Part shown: in pieces, positions 1 to 10,253 of the stretch
Layout of the letters: each line of letters starts with the position of its first letter
Position numbering within the stretch: the stretch's first letter is position 1
Origin: Nocardia bhagyanarayanae
GTDB taxonomy: Bacteria; Actinomycetota; Actinomycetes; Mycobacteriales; Mycobacteriaceae
Assembly (NCBI RefSeq): GCF_006716565.1
Contig: NZ_VFPG01000001.1
Span: 3,100,001 to 3,164,000 of the forward strand
DNA length: 64,000 nt
Direction of reading: 5' to 3'
Made by a program: the position numbers and the translations under genes
The notes under the pieces: model-generated
Seen by the model: the letters and a program-made list of their open reading frames with translations, nothing else
The model's database searches: none
Told to the model about the DNA's origin: nothing

Positions 1-12
1 CACTGGCTCCCC

Positions 13-702
13 GTGATCACCATGCGGAACGTCACCAAGTCGTACAAGACGTCGACGCGACCCGCGCTGGACAACATCACGGTCGATGTGAGCAAGGGCG
101 AGTTCGTCTTCATCATCGGACCGTCCGGTTCAGGCAAGTCGACCTTCATGCGCCTGCTCCTCAAGGAGGAATCGCCGAGCGCGGGGGAGATCCGCGTCGC
201 GGACTTCCGAGTCGATCGGCTGCCCGGACGCAAAGTGCCGAAGCTGCGCCAGCGCATCGGCTGCGTGTTCCAGGACTTCCGGCTGTTGCAGCAGAAGACG
301 GTCCAGGAGAACGTCGCGTTCGCCCTGGAGGTGATCGGCAAGCGCCGCCAGATCATCGACCGCACGGTGCCCGAGGTGCTCGACATGGTCGGTCTCGGCG
401 GCAAGGGCGACCGGCTGCCCAGTGAGCTGTCCGGCGGTGAGCAGCAGCGGGTCGCCATCGCGCGCGCGTTCGTGAACCGGCCGCTTGTGCTGCTCGCCGA
501 CGAGCCGACCGGCAATCTGGACCCCGACACCAGCGGCGACATCATGATGCTGCTCGAGCGCATCAACCGCACCGGGACCACGGTGGTCATGGCCACCCAC
601 GACAACCACATCGTCGACTCGATGCGCAGGCGGGTGGTCGAGCTCGACCGCGGCCGCTTGGTGCGCGACGACGCGATCGGCGTGTACGGAGTGGATCGAT
701 AA
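13..702 (+). CDS. ftsE: Cell division ATP-binding protein FtsE
   Basis: ABC-type ATPase that pairs with the membrane protein FtsX. FtsEX couples cytoplasmic ATP hydrolysis to activation of peptidoglycan hydrolases at the septum (family knowledge). The 229-residue product has Walker [10 protein letters not shown] near residues 37-45, the Q-loop in [13 protein letters not shown], the ABC signature [15 protein letters not shown] and Walker [14 protein letters not shown], followed by the switch His in MATHD. The start is the GTG at 13, giving the usual MIT N-terminus; an in-frame ATG lies three codons later. The stop overlaps the ftsX ATG by one base, so translation of the two is probably coupled. 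Upstream sequence is outside the window, so the promoter is not visible. Confidence 0.97.
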   Translation: MITMRNVTKSYKTSTRPALDNITVDVSKGEFVFIIGPSGSGKSTFMRLLLKEESPSAGEIRVADFRVDRLPGRKVPKLRQRIGCVFQDFRLLQQKTVQENVAFALEVIGKRRQIIDRTVPEVLDMVGLGGKGDRLPSELSGGEQQRVAIARAFVNRPLVLLADEPTGNLDPDTSGDIMMLLERINRTGTTVVMATHDNHIVDSMRRRVVELDRGRLVRDDAIGVYGVDR

Positions 703-1604
703 TGCGCGCGAGTTTCCTGTTCAGCGAGGTCGTCACCGGTCTGCGCCGGAATGTGACGATGACCGTCGCGATGATCCTGACCACCGCGGTGTCGCTGGCC
801 ATGCTCGGCGGCGGTCTGCTCTCGGTGCGGATGGCCGACAAGACCGAGCAGTACTTCACCGGCCGCCTCGAGGTGCGCTTCTACCTCGACGAGAACATCT
901 CCGCGAACGACCCGGACTGCGCCACCGATCCGTGCCGCTCGCTGCTGACCGACATGAAGAACACCTCGGGCGTGGTCAGCGTGCAGTACCTCAATCGCGC
1001 GGCCGCGCTGGAGGAGGCGAAGAAACTCTTCGCCGATCAGCCGGAGATGGTGCAGTACATCTCGGAGACGCCGCTGCCCGCCTCGATGCGGGTCAAGATG
1101 ACCGACGGCGACCAGTACGAACGGATCTACGACAGCTATCACGCCCGCGAAGGTGTGCGCACCGTCGCCAACGACCGCGAGTTCGTGGACCGGCTGCTGC
1201 GGCTGTTCGACGGCCTGCGCAACGCGGCCTTCGGCCTCGCAGTGGTGATGGCGCTCGCCGCGCTGCTGCTGATCGCGAACATGATGCAGATCGCGGCGTT
1301 CACCAGGCGCACCGAGGTCGGGATCATGCGGTTGGTCGGCGCGACGCGCTGGTACACCCAGTTGCCGTTCCTGCTCGAGGCAGTGGTCGCGGCCGTCGCG
1401 GGCTCGGTGCTGGCGATCGTCGGGCTGCTCATCGCCCGGCCGCTGGTCATCGATCGGGCGCTCGGGCCGCTGTTCGACAGCAATGTGTTCCCGCGGATCA
1501 CCGGGGACGACATCGCCACGGTTGCGCTGACGATTCTGCCCGTCGGCATCCTGGTCGCGGCCGTGGCGGCCTATGCCACGCTGCGGTACTACGTGCGCGA
1601 ATAA
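702..1604 (+). CDS. ftsX: Cell division protein FtsX (permease-like)
   Basis: Membrane partner of FtsE; 300 residues, the normal size for actinobacterial FtsX. One membrane segment lies near residues 20-42. An extracytoplasmic domain follows (about residues 45-165) and carries two cysteines in DPDCATDPC that could form a disulfide. Three further membrane segments form the C-terminal FtsX core, including LAVVMALAALLLIANMMQ and the conserved RRTEVGIMRLVGAT cytoplasmic turn. The outer domain is the part that touches a periplasmic hydrolase or its adaptor in relatives (family knowledge; in mycobacteria RipC). The ATG overlaps the ftsE stop by one base. In many relatives smpB follows directly; here three other genes intervene. 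Confidence 0.97.
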   Translation: MRASFLFSEVVTGLRRNVTMTVAMILTTAVSLAMLGGGLLSVRMADKTEQYFTGRLEVRFYLDENISANDPDCATDPCRSLLTDMKNTSGVVSVQYLNRAAALEEAKKLFADQPEMVQYISETPLPASMRVKMTDGDQYERIYDSYHAREGVRTVANDREFVDRLLRLFDGLRNAAFGLAVVMALAALLLIANMMQIAAFTRRTEVGIMRLVGATRWYTQLPFLLEAVVAAVAGSVLAIVGLLIARPLVIDRALGPLFDSNVFPRITGDDIATVALTILPVGILVAAVAAYATLRYYVRE

Positions 1605-1746
1605 GACGAGGTCCGGCGGGCGGGCGGTGTGCGCGAGCGGGCCGCCGCGCCCCGGCGAATTCGGTTCATCCCCATGTGGAGAACTCGGCGCTCACGGCGG
1701 GATTCACCGTGCAGCGGCGGCGCGATGGTCGGGGGTCGCTCGTAGG

Positions 1747-3651
<1,905 letters not shown>

Positions 3652-3657
3652 CCGGAT

Positions 3658-3691
3658 CCGCACATCCCGGAGCATGAACCGCACATCCCGG
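3658..3691. repeat. 13-bp direct repeat downstream of recQ
   Basis: CCGCACATCCCGG occurs twice, at 3658-3670 and 3679-3691, one copy starting 21 bp after the other (two helical turns). It lies in the 132-bp gap between recQ and the exported phosphatase gene, about 95 bp before the latter's start. The spacing would suit a regulator site, but no regulator is encoded beside it. Confidence 0.5.
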
Positions 3692-3783
3692 TGGACGCAC
3701 TGTGAAATGTCGACCCCTCAAATCGACGGGCCCGTCACGGTGCGCCAGGATGATCGGGATAGCGGAGTCGCGCGGAGGTCGGT

Positions 3784-4857
3784 ATGAGTGGTGGGCAGGG
3801 AATCGGTCGTCGGGAACTGCTGGCGGGTGCTGCCGCGGTCGCGGCCGGAGCGTCACTGGTGGGGTTGACGCCCGCCCAAGCGGTTCCAGTGGCGGCGGGC
3901 GTCACCAAGTTCGCGCTCCCGGCCGAGCGCGCCGTGCGCGTGCTCGTCACCGGCGACGCGGGCACCGGCACGCGCACGCAGTGGGCGGTCGCGGACGCCG
4001 CGCGGGCCTTCCACGCCCGCGAACCGTTCTCGCTCGCGGTCGGCCTCGGCGACAACATCTATGAGAGCGGTCCGAAGAGCGGCGACGACGAGCAGTTCGC
4101 GAGCAAGTTCGAACACCCGAACGCCGGGCTGGATTTCCCGTGGGCGATGGTGCTCGGCAACCACGACACGAGCTCGGTCATCGGCGGCGACGGTGGCTGG
4201 CTGCTGCGCGGCAACCACGAGGTCGAATACCACGCCAACTCGCCGCGCTGGTGGATGCCGAGCCGCTACTACTCCGTCCGGGTGCCCGAAGAGCGGCCGG
4301 TGGTCGAGTTGTTCGTGCTCGACCTCAACCCGCTGGCCGCCTACCTGCCGCCCCTGTTCGCGCCCTACTGGGCGGTCGACGGCGAGTTCATGAACGCGCA
4401 GCGCGCCTGGCTGGACCGGGCGATCGCCGAATCGCCCGCGCGCTGGAAGATCGTGTGCACGCACCACCCGTACCTGAACAACGGCCCGCACGGCGACGCG
4501 GGCAACTACGAGGGCCTGTCCATCGAACCCCTCAACGGCGTGCACGTGAAGCGGTTCTTCGAGGACCACGTGGTTGGCAAGTGCCATTTCATCCTCTCCG
4601 GCCACGATCACTCGCTTCAGGTGCTCGAACCCACCGCGGCGGCCAAGGGCACCCGCCAGCTGGTGTCGGGCGCGGCCGCGAAAACCGTCGGCGCCGAGCC
4701 CCGGGTCGGCGCCGGGACGCCCGCGCTGTACGAGAGCTACCACCAGCTGGGCTTCATGGTCATGGACCTGACTCCCAGCGCGGTCGATCTCCGGGTCGTC
4801 GCCGTGGATCCGGCGACAGGTGCGGGCACCGAGGTGTTCGGCCGTCGGCTGGCCTGA
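3784..4857 (+). CDS. Tat-exported calcineurin-like metallophosphoesterase
   Basis: Predicted exported phosphatase of 357 residues. The N-terminus has a twin-arginine signal (GRRELLAGAAAVAAG, hydrophobic to about residue 35). The dimetal-site motifs are in order: GDAGTG, GLGDNIYESG, VLGNHD, THHPYLNNG and LSGHDHSLQ, as in the tartrate-resistant acid phosphatase branch of calcineurin-like enzymes. Substrate cannot be read from sequence. The ATG at 3784 is preceded by GGAGGT at good spacing. The gene sits alone between recQ and a small membrane protein, all on the plus strand. It is likely active outside the membrane after folding with its metals in the cytoplasm, the usual reason for Tat export. 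Confidence 0.85.
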   Translation: MSGGQGIGRRELLAGAAAVAAGASLVGLTPAQAVPVAAGVTKFALPAERAVRVLVTGDAGTGTRTQWAVADAARAFHAREPFSLAVGLGDNIYESGPKSGDDEQFASKFEHPNAGLDFPWAMVLGNHDTSSVIGGDGGWLLRGNHEVEYHANSPRWWMPSRYYSVRVPEERPVVELFVLDLNPLAAYLPPLFAPYWAVDGEFMNAQRAWLDRAIAESPARWKIVCTHHPYLNNGPHGDAGNYEGLSIEPLNGVHVKRFFEDHVVGKCHFILSGHDHSLQVLEPTAAAKGTRQLVSGAAAKTVGAEPRVGAGTPALYESYHQLGFMVMDLTPSAVDLRVVAVDPATGAGTEVFGRRLA

Positions 4858-4985
4858 CGGGCGCTCTCGATCGAGAGCCGAGCGGGGCGATACCACGCGA
4901 GGAGCGGCCGGACGCACATCACCGAATCGCAACACCCCACCGGGTTGCGCCGGTAACTTCCCGCCGCGGCGGTTACCGTGCAGGC

Positions 4986-5222
4986 ATGGCACCCGGTGAT
5001 GGCCCGCCCGAAGGTGGTTCCGAAATGTCCGGCGGATCGCCGCCGCCCGACACCCCCGCCCTAGCGCCGCACGGCCCGATGGACGACGCGGTGGAGTCCG
5101 TGTGGCTCGGTCGTCGGCGCAGTCCCGTCCACCTCGGCCGCCCGCGCCTGTCCACCCTGCTCATGCTCGCCGCGTTCGTCGCGGTCCTCGTGGTCTACAT
5201 CGCGCTGCGACCCGGCGGCTGA
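4986..5222 (+). CDS. Small single-pass membrane protein, function unknown
   Basis: A 78-residue product: a Pro/Gly-rich polar N-terminal half, then [19 protein letters not shown] leading into one hydrophobic helix near residues 55-74 and a short RPGG tail. The basic residues before the helix suggest the N-terminus faces the cytoplasm. No family recognised. It lies between the metallophosphatase gene and smpB on the same strand; the ATG at 4986 is the first in-frame start after the phosphatase stop. It could be co-transcribed with smpB, whose start is about 68 bp downstream. Confidence 0.6.
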   Translation: MAPGDGPPEGGSEMSGGSPPPDTPALAPHGPMDDAVESVWLGRRRSPVHLGRPRLSTLLMLAAFVAVLVVYIALRPGG

Positions 5223-5289
5223 CGGTCCGGCCCGGCACTGGGCGGAGCGCGGAATAAAACGGTTGCCGCGTCACTTAGAGTTGACCGTT

Positions 5290-5763
5290 ATGAAGGAAAA
5301 GGGGCGCAAGGTCATCGCGACCAACCGCCGGGCGCGGCACAACTACACGATCCTCGACGTCTACGAGGCGGGGATCGCGCTGGTCGGTACCGAGGTCAAG
5401 AGCCTGCGGGAGGGCAAGGCCTCGCTGGTGGACGCCTTCGCGACGGTCGACAACGGCGAGGTGTGGCTGCGCGGGCTGCACATTCCGGAGTTCAGCCACG
5501 GCACCTGGACCAACCACGCGCCGCGCCGCGTGCGCAAGCTGCTGCTGCACAAGCGCGAGATCGAGCGCCTGGTCGGCAAGTCGCGCGAGGGCAACCAGAC
5601 GCTGGTGCCGTTGTCGATGTACTTCTCCGACGGCAAGGTCAAGGTCGAGCTCGCACTGGCCCGAGGTAAGCAGGACTACGACAAGCGCCAGGATCTGGCG
5701 CGCCGGACTGCCGAGCGTGAGGTCACCCGCGAGCTCGGGCGCCGGGTCAAAGGCATGCGCTGA
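5290..5763 (+). CDS. smpB: SsrA-binding protein SmpB
   Basis: Binds tmRNA and delivers it to stalled ribosomes (trans-translation). The 157-residue length is normal for the family. Diagnostic stretches are [34 protein letters not shown], the [11 protein letters not shown] segment and the basic C-terminal tail [14 protein letters not shown] that inserts into the mRNA channel. The reading frame is open from 5263, but ATG 5290 gives the conserved [15 protein letters not shown] beginning. Its RNA partner ssrA is 3.3 kb downstream, separated by two substrate-binding protein genes on the other strand. A strong hairpin closes the transcript just after the stop. Confidence 0.97.
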   Translation: MKEKGRKVIATNRRARHNYTILDVYEAGIALVGTEVKSLREGKASLVDAFATVDNGEVWLRGLHIPEFSHGTWTNHAPRRVRKLLLHKREIERLVGKSREGNQTLVPLSMYFSDGKVKVELALARGKQDYDKRQDLARRTAEREVTRELGRRVKGMR

Positions 5764-5772
5764 GGCCTGTAC

Positions 5773-5822
5773 GAAGAACCCCTGGCGTGATCGAAAGGAT
5801 CGCGCCAGGGGTTCTTCGGTTT
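5773..5822 (+). terminator. Terminator after smpB (bidirectional candidate)
   Basis: A perfect 15-bp stem (GAAGAACCCCTGGCG at 5773-5787 with its complement at 5803-5817) closes on a 15-base loop and is followed by GGTTTCAC. It lies between smpB and the oppositely oriented lipoprotein gene ending at 5827, so it may stop both transcripts. Confidence 0.85.
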
Positions 5823-5826
5823 CACG

Positions 5827-7125
5827 TCACAACCGCGCGCACGGTCCGTGCAGCGTCACGCGTTGCAGCGTCGGCCCGCGGAAGTCGGGCACCAGCGTGC
5901 GCGACCCCATCGGCGCGTTCGCGTCGGGCACACCGATGACCGCCTGCTGTTTGGTCAGGTCCGGTTCACCCGATCCGTAGTTGTGCACGGCCGCCATCCC
6001 CTCCGAGTCCACCGACAGTCCCTCCAACGCGCCGCGCACACCCGCGCGGGTCAGGTCGCCCGCCGCTTCGGCCCTGCTGAGCACCGCCTTCATCGGGTAG
6101 GAGACCGCCCAGCCGAGGTTGTAGCCCCAGTTGGTCGGCGGCTGTAGGGCCGCGGCGCGGGCATGCTGAGCGCCGACGCTGCGGCCGTCCCAGCCGTCGT
6201 AGGGCGAGGTGTAGTTGTACAGCGAGGTGATCGCCGCCGCGGCGGGCGTCTTCAGCAGCGCGCCGTTCCAGGTCGGGGTGGAACCGAGGAAACGGCCGTC
6301 GTAGCCGCCCGCGACGAGTTTGCCGATGATCTCGGCGGTTTCGGCGGGACCGGTGGCGAGCAGCACCACGTCCGGCGGGTTGGCCAGGATCTCGGCGACC
6401 GGTCCGTCCTGGTTGCCGACCTCGGAGTTCGGGCCGGTGTCGATGCGCGCGTTGACGATCGCGTTGTTCTCCGAAGCCCAGCGCAGCGCGCCGTTGGCGT
6501 AGTCGCCGCCGTAATTGCCACGGAAGGCGACGACCGCGATCGTGCGTGGCCTGGACTGGAACTGGGCGAACCAGTCCAGGCCCATGATCGCCTCGGTGCA
6601 GTACGAATACCCGGTGTCCAGCACCAGGTTTCGATCGGTCTCGCGATACTGCCAGCCCGACCACAGGGTGCCCGCGCCGGTCAGCAGATCGACGGCGTCC
6701 ATCTCCGGCAGCACCGAAAGCGTCTGCGCCGTACCGAAACTCATCGCCAGCGCGAGGACGTTCGGTTCGATCTCGTGGAACTTCTGGCGGTGCAGGCCGG
6801 GGTCGTAGGCGGTGTCTCTGGCGTAGGTCGTGATGTCGACCTCGTAGTTGCCGATGCCGCCTGCCTTGTTGACCTCTCGCCAGAAGGCCAGCTGGCCGTC
6901 GTTGAGTGCCTTGCCGAGCGGGGCGAACGGCCCGGCCTCCAGGTCGGACAGCACGCCGAGGTAGATACAGCCCTTGCTCTTGTCCACCGCCTGCGGGCAC
7001 GGCGCGCTGGTGACGCCCTGTCCCGTCTCGGTCGATGCCGACGAACAGGCCGCCAGTGCGAAGCCCAAGGCGATCGCGGCCGCGGCGGCGCGGAACAGCC
7101 TGCGGCGGCGGCGGATTGGTCCCAA
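5827..7125 (-). CDS. ABC transporter substrate-binding lipoprotein (paralogue 1)
   Basis: Predicted extracytoplasmic solute-binding protein of the branched-chain amino acid/amide type (periplasmic-binding-protein fold class I), 432 residues. An N-terminal RRRRRLF stretch and hydrophobic helix end in a lipobox, FALAAC, so the mature protein should be lipid-anchored at Cys. The body opens with GCIYLGVLSDLEAGPFAPLG, followed by DGQLAFWREVNKAGGI, the arrangement seen in Leu/Ile/Val- and urea-binding proteins. The start is TTG at 7125, preceded by GAAGGAAGAG; no ATG or GTG fits. It is closely similar along its whole length to the next gene, 50 bp upstream, so the two are a tandem duplication. No permease or ATPase gene is adjacent and the ligand is unknown. 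Confidence 0.85.
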   Translation of the reverse strand: MGPIRRRRRLFRAAAAAIALGFALAACSSASTETGQGVTSAPCPQAVDKSKGCIYLGVLSDLEAGPFAPLGKALNDGQLAFWREVNKAGGIGNYEVDITTYARDTAYDPGLHRQKFHEIEPNVLALAMSFGTAQTLSVLPEMDAVDLLTGAGTLWSGWQYRETDRNLVLDTGYSYCTEAIMGLDWFAQFQSRPRTIAVVAFRGNYGGDYANGALRWASENNAIVNARIDTGPNSEVGNQDGPVAEILANPPDVVLLATGPAETAEIIGKLVAGGYDGRFLGSTPTWNGALLKTPAAAAITSLYNYTSPYDGWDGRSVGAQHARAAALQPPTNWGYNLGWAVSYPMKAVLSRAEAAGDLTRAGVRGALEGLSVDSEGMAAVHNYGSGEPDLTKQQAVIGVPDANAPMGSRTLVPDFRGPTLQRVTLHGPCARL

Positions 7126-7175
7126 AATTCTCTTCCTTCGATCCAAACGAACGCGGTGCTCGGTGGCCTGCCGGT

Positions 7176-8480
7176 TCACAGCCGGACGCACGGCCCGTGC
7201 ATGGGCAGTTGCGGCAGGGTCGGTCCGCGGTAGTCGGTGGCCACCGTGCGCGAGCCTAGCGGCGCGGACGAGTCCGGGGCGCCGATCGCGGCACGCTGGG
7301 CCGCGTAATCCGGTGCGCCGGCGTGGTAGGTGTGCGGCGCGGCCATACCCTCGAAATCGACCGTCAGCGCGTCCTGAGCCGCCCGCACGCCGACCCGATT
7401 CAGCGGGCCCTCTGCCGCCGCCTTGGTGAGCAGCGCCCGCATGCTGTAGGAGATCGCCCAGCCGAGGCCGTAACCCCAGTTCGTCGGCTCCTGCGGCGCG
7501 GCGGCGCGAGCCCTGCGGGCGCCCGTGCTGCGTCCGTCCCAGCCCTCGACCGGTGTGGTGTAGTTGTACAGCGCCGAAAGCGCGGGTCCGGCGGGCGTTT
7601 TGAGCAATGCGCCGTTCCATGTGGGCGCCGAGCCGAGGAAGCGTCCCTGGAAGCCGCCCGCGACGAGTTTGCCGATGATCTCCGCGGTTTCGGCGGGGCC
7701 GGTCGCCAGCAGCACGAGATCCGGTGGGTTGGCCAGGATCTCGGCGACGGGACGGTCCTGGTTGCCGACCTCGGTGTTCGGGCCGGTGTCGACGCGCGAG
7801 GTGACCAGCACGTTGTTGTGCGCCGCCCAGCGCAGCGCACCGTTGGCGTAGTCGCCGCCGTAGTTGCCGCGGAACGCGATGACGGCCAGGTTCTTCGGGC
7901 GGTAGTGGTGCTCGGCGAACCAGTCCAGGCCCATGATCGCCTCGGTGCAGTACGAATAGCCGCTGTGCAGGACCAGATTCAGATCCGCTTCGCGATACTC
8001 CCAACCCGACCAGAGGGTGCCCGCCGAGGTCACCATGTCCACCGCGTCCATCTCGGGCAGCACGGCGAGGGTCTGGGCGGTGCCGAGGCTCATCGCCAGT
8101 GCCAGCACGTCCGGCTCGATGTCGCGGAACTCCTCGACATGTCGATGCGGATCGTAGGCGGTGTCCCTGGCGTAGGTGGAGATGTCGATCTCGTAGCCGC
8201 CGATCCCACCCGCCTTGTTGACCTCGGTCCAGAACGCCGTCTGCCCGTCCTGCATCGCCCTGCCGAGCATGGCGAAAGGTCCGCCGCCGAGATCGGAGAG
8301 AACGCCGAGGTAGATACAGCCCTTGTCCCTGTCGATCGCGTTCGGGCACGGCGCGCTGGTGACGCCGGGGCCGGTGGTCTCACTCGGCGTCGAACACGCC
8401 GCGGCCAAGACGAGTCCGACGATGATCGGTACCGCCGCGGCGTGGAACAGACGACTACGTCGCCTGCTGGTGTTGCCCAT
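7176..8480 (-). CDS. ABC transporter substrate-binding lipoprotein (paralogue 2)
   Basis: 434 residues; same family and layout as the downstream paralogue: basic N-terminus, hydrophobic helix, lipobox LVLAAAC, then GCIYLGVLSDLGGGPFAMLG. Many blocks are identical in both copies, for example GTLWSGW, RGNYGGDYANGALRWA and ATGPAETAEIIGKLVAGG. Differences cluster in the lobes, so ligands may differ. ATG 8480 has GGGAGC five bases upstream. This is the promoter-proximal gene of the pair, which is probably one transcript ending at the hairpin by smpB. The transport partners are not in the window, so these may be orphan receptors or may feed a permease encoded elsewhere. Confidence 0.86.
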   Translation of the reverse strand: MGNTSRRRSRLFHAAAVPIIVGLVLAAACSTPSETTGPGVTSAPCPNAIDRDKGCIYLGVLSDLGGGPFAMLGRAMQDGQTAFWTEVNKAGGIGGYEIDISTYARDTAYDPHRHVEEFRDIEPDVLALAMSLGTAQTLAVLPEMDAVDMVTSAGTLWSGWEYREADLNLVLHSGYSYCTEAIMGLDWFAEHHYRPKNLAVIAFRGNYGGDYANGALRWAAHNNVLVTSRVDTGPNTEVGNQDRPVAEILANPPDLVLLATGPAETAEIIGKLVAGGFQGRFLGSAPTWNGALLKTPAGPALSALYNYTTPVEGWDGRSTGARRARAAAPQEPTNWGYGLGWAISYSMRALLTKAAAEGPLNRVGVRAAQDALTVDFEGMAAPHTYHAGAPDYAAQRAAIGAPDSSAPLGSRTVATDYRGPTLPQLPMHGPCVRL

Positions 8481-9080
8481 TATTGCTCCCTGTTCCGGCC
8501 GCCGGTCGCTCCAAATCCGGTACGGCCGAACAGGAACAGTACCGGGGAGTAGGGCGGTGAGATGGTGGTTTCGCGGTTGCGGTGGAGTTGTTCGGGGGAT
8601 GGCGGGGAGTCGGACGACTGACCTGACGGGTGTGCCGTCGTGGTCCGGGGGTCGCCGTGGCGCGATGCTCGGTGCCGACCCTGTCGGCGGTGCTGTCCGG
8701 TGGCCTGAGGCGAAGAGTCGTCGGGGTCCTGTGTCGCCCGGCGTCGATGTCGCGGTCGTCGAAAGCTGGTGGACAGGTCGCGGTCGCAAGGTTGGCAATT
8801 GGCGTCGCGGGCTGGCATCGATCGACTCGCGGCGAGGAGGCCTAGCGGAAGGGATAGTGGTTCGCCTCGGCGGGTAGCGCGCCGGGAGTCCGCTTCGTGC
8901 GAACCTCGCCGCTGTCTGGGAACTCTCGCGGCGGTGTCGACGTTGAACCATCGACACCCGCTCGACGGCGCACCTACCGCGCGAGGTTGTCCCGATGCGT
9001 GATCGGATCTGATCGATATGATCCGTAACACGCACAAATAATCGGGATGATCCGACGATGGGCGAGTGTTAGCATTACTA
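8481..9080. other. Gene-free stretch upstream of ssrA
   Basis: About 600 bp without a convincing gene. Open frames here lack start signals and protein-like composition. The last 100 bp is AT-richer than the surroundings and contains repeated GATC/GATCCG words and TAGCATTACTAG at 9070-9081; this is where the ssrA promoter must lie, though a clear -35/-10 pair cannot be fixed. The left end must hold the promoter of the divergent lipoprotein pair. Confidence 0.5.
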
Positions 9081-9097
9081 GCCCGCAAGGTGCGGGC
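9081..9097 (+). promoter_or_regulatory. Hairpin in the ssrA 5' leader
   Basis: GCCCGC (9081-9086) pairs with GCGGGC (9092-9097) across a five-base loop, immediately before the mature tmRNA 5' end at 9104. It may be part of the precursor removed by RNase P. Confidence 0.4.
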
Positions 9098-9103
9098 ACG
9101 TAC

Positions 9104-9469
9104 GGGGCTGAACGGTTTCGACTGCGTACGTTGATTCAGGGGAAGCGTGTCGGTGCAGGCAAGAGACCACCGTAAGCGTCGTTGCAACCAATTAAGCGCC
9201 GATTCTCATCAGCGCGAGTACGCTCTCGCTGCCTAAGCGACAGCGTCTCTGTCGGCCCGGGATATGCCCTCGGTCCCGGTGCCGGCATCAGCTAGAGGGC
9301 TCACCGTCCGACTCGGTCGCGGGGCCGGACGGGACATCGAACAGCGACTGGGATCGTCATCTCGGCTTGTTCGCGTGACCGAGAGATCCGAGCAGAGACA
9401 CAGCGAACTGCACACGGAGAAGTCCTGAAGACACGGCGGAGGACCCGGGTTCGATTCCCGGCAGCTCCA
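9104..9469 (+). ncRNA. ssrA: Transfer-messenger RNA (tmRNA)
   Basis: Rescues stalled ribosomes together with SmpB. The 5' end GGGGCTGAACGGTTTCGAC pairs through GGGGCTG with CAGCTCC at 9462-9468 to form the Ala-type acceptor stem, and the T-arm GGTTCGATTCCCGG precedes it. The discriminator is A9469; CCA is not encoded. The internal reading frame at 9198-9236 encodes the tag ADSHQREYALAA followed by TAA, one residue different (Glu for Asp) from the mycobacterial tag as I recall it. The length of 366 nt is normal for actinobacteria. A strong terminator begins seven bases after the 3' end. Confidence 0.96.
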
Positions 9470-9475
9470 CCCTTG

Positions 9476-9510
9476 AAGGCGAGTGCTCGTGAAGAGCACT
9501 CGCCTTTTTT
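9476..9510 (+). terminator. Rho-independent terminator of ssrA
   Basis: A 13-bp perfect stem, AAGGCGAGTGCTC (9476-9488) with its complement at 9494-9506, five-base loop GTGAA and a T6 tail at 9505-9510. One of the few classical U-tailed terminators in this window. Confidence 0.93.
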
Positions 9511-9528
9511 GCGGGTTCCGCGTGTTTT

Positions 9529-9570
9529 GTGGGGGCGAAGCCCCCACACCCCACCCGGCGGGCTTCGCCC
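9529..9570. repeat. GC-rich palindromic repeat downstream of ssrA
   Basis: GTGGGGGC-GAA-GCCCCCAC at 9529-9547 is a perfect 8-bp hairpin with a three-base loop, followed at once by GGCGGGCTTCGCCCCCGG. It resembles the small dispersed GC-rich palindromes common between genes in Nocardia and Rhodococcus (general knowledge). A related GCGCCCCGGACC word occurs twice more before 9670. No coding role. Confidence 0.5.
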
Positions 9571-9699
9571 CCGGACCCCCACCTGTGGCTTGCCTACCCA
9601 ATGCCGCCGCGCCCCGGACCTCGTTCTCCGGTTGCCTAACCCTGCGCCGCTGCGCCCCGGACCCCGCTTCTTGGTCGGCGAACTCGACGTCAAAGAGCC

Positions 9700-10100
9700 G
9701 TGGCGCTTCCGCGTTCGAAGTGCATCAATCCGGGGTGTGTGCCCGTGGACGGGTCAAACACCTTCACACCCTTACCTGTGAAGTCCTTCACGTTCTGGGT
9801 CGCCACAGTCGCATCATGGGCTAGGGCGATAGCCGCTATCTGTGCGTCGAGGACTTCCCCAGCCGTCGGTTTGGGTCGCCGAAGGCATCGAGCAGATCGG
9901 CCCGGCTCGAGTAAGTTCCTGATGCCCATGAGTGCGAGGCCCATCGTGGAGCGGTCGATCACCGCCGAACGTCTGGTCGCCGAGCTACTGGGGACAGGCC
10001 AGCTCGGGTTGGGAGATGGTGATGTCGCAGCCCACCGGCCTGAACCAGAATCCCAACACGAATGGGGTGGCGACGACGTGCTCCGGCATGTCGCGCATTG
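9700..10100 (-). pseudogene. Decayed PIN-domain toxin gene (VapC-like)
   Basis: The C-terminal part of a PIN-domain ribonuclease is readable: VLDAQIAAIALAHDATVATQ, then NVKDF and a VKVFDPST ending, with the conserved Asp of DAQIA and the ATxNVxDF motif. Further upstream, in another frame, DITISQPELACPQ resembles the usual TTAISQAEL segment but runs into a stop. A third frame holds ADLLDAFGDP. At least two frameshifts therefore separate these pieces, and the N-terminal catalytic DTN segment is not recognisable. No VapB antitoxin gene is adjacent. It lies about 230 bp beyond ssrA, a common integration site, so it may be a relic of an element. Confidence 0.6.
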
Positions 10101-10253
10101 AAAGTACCGGCCCGCCACACCGAGCCGCTCGCGCGGCGAACCTGCAGTTCGGTGCGCCGCCTGAATTGTTGGGCTTGCGGCGCAGGGGATTCCCGCCGGG
10201 GATCGGCCGGGTCTGCTTGCGACATACGCTAATCACGGAGTGACGAGCGGCGT

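Noticed and set aside
4140..5222. A 360-codon frame across the metallophosphatase gene
   Set aside because: It is a shadow frame with arginine-rich composition; only its last 78 codons, after the phosphatase stop, form a plausible gene (4986-5222).
5827..8349. An 840-codon frame joining both lipoprotein regions
   Set aside because: The first half is a shadow of the upstream lipoprotein in another frame; the real gene is 5827-7125 with its own lipobox.
9421..9471. tRNA-like 3' end of ssrA and tRNA-Ala 3' end as a pair of attachment sites
   Set aside because: Their similarity comes from both having Ala-type acceptor and T-arms, not from a duplicated att core.
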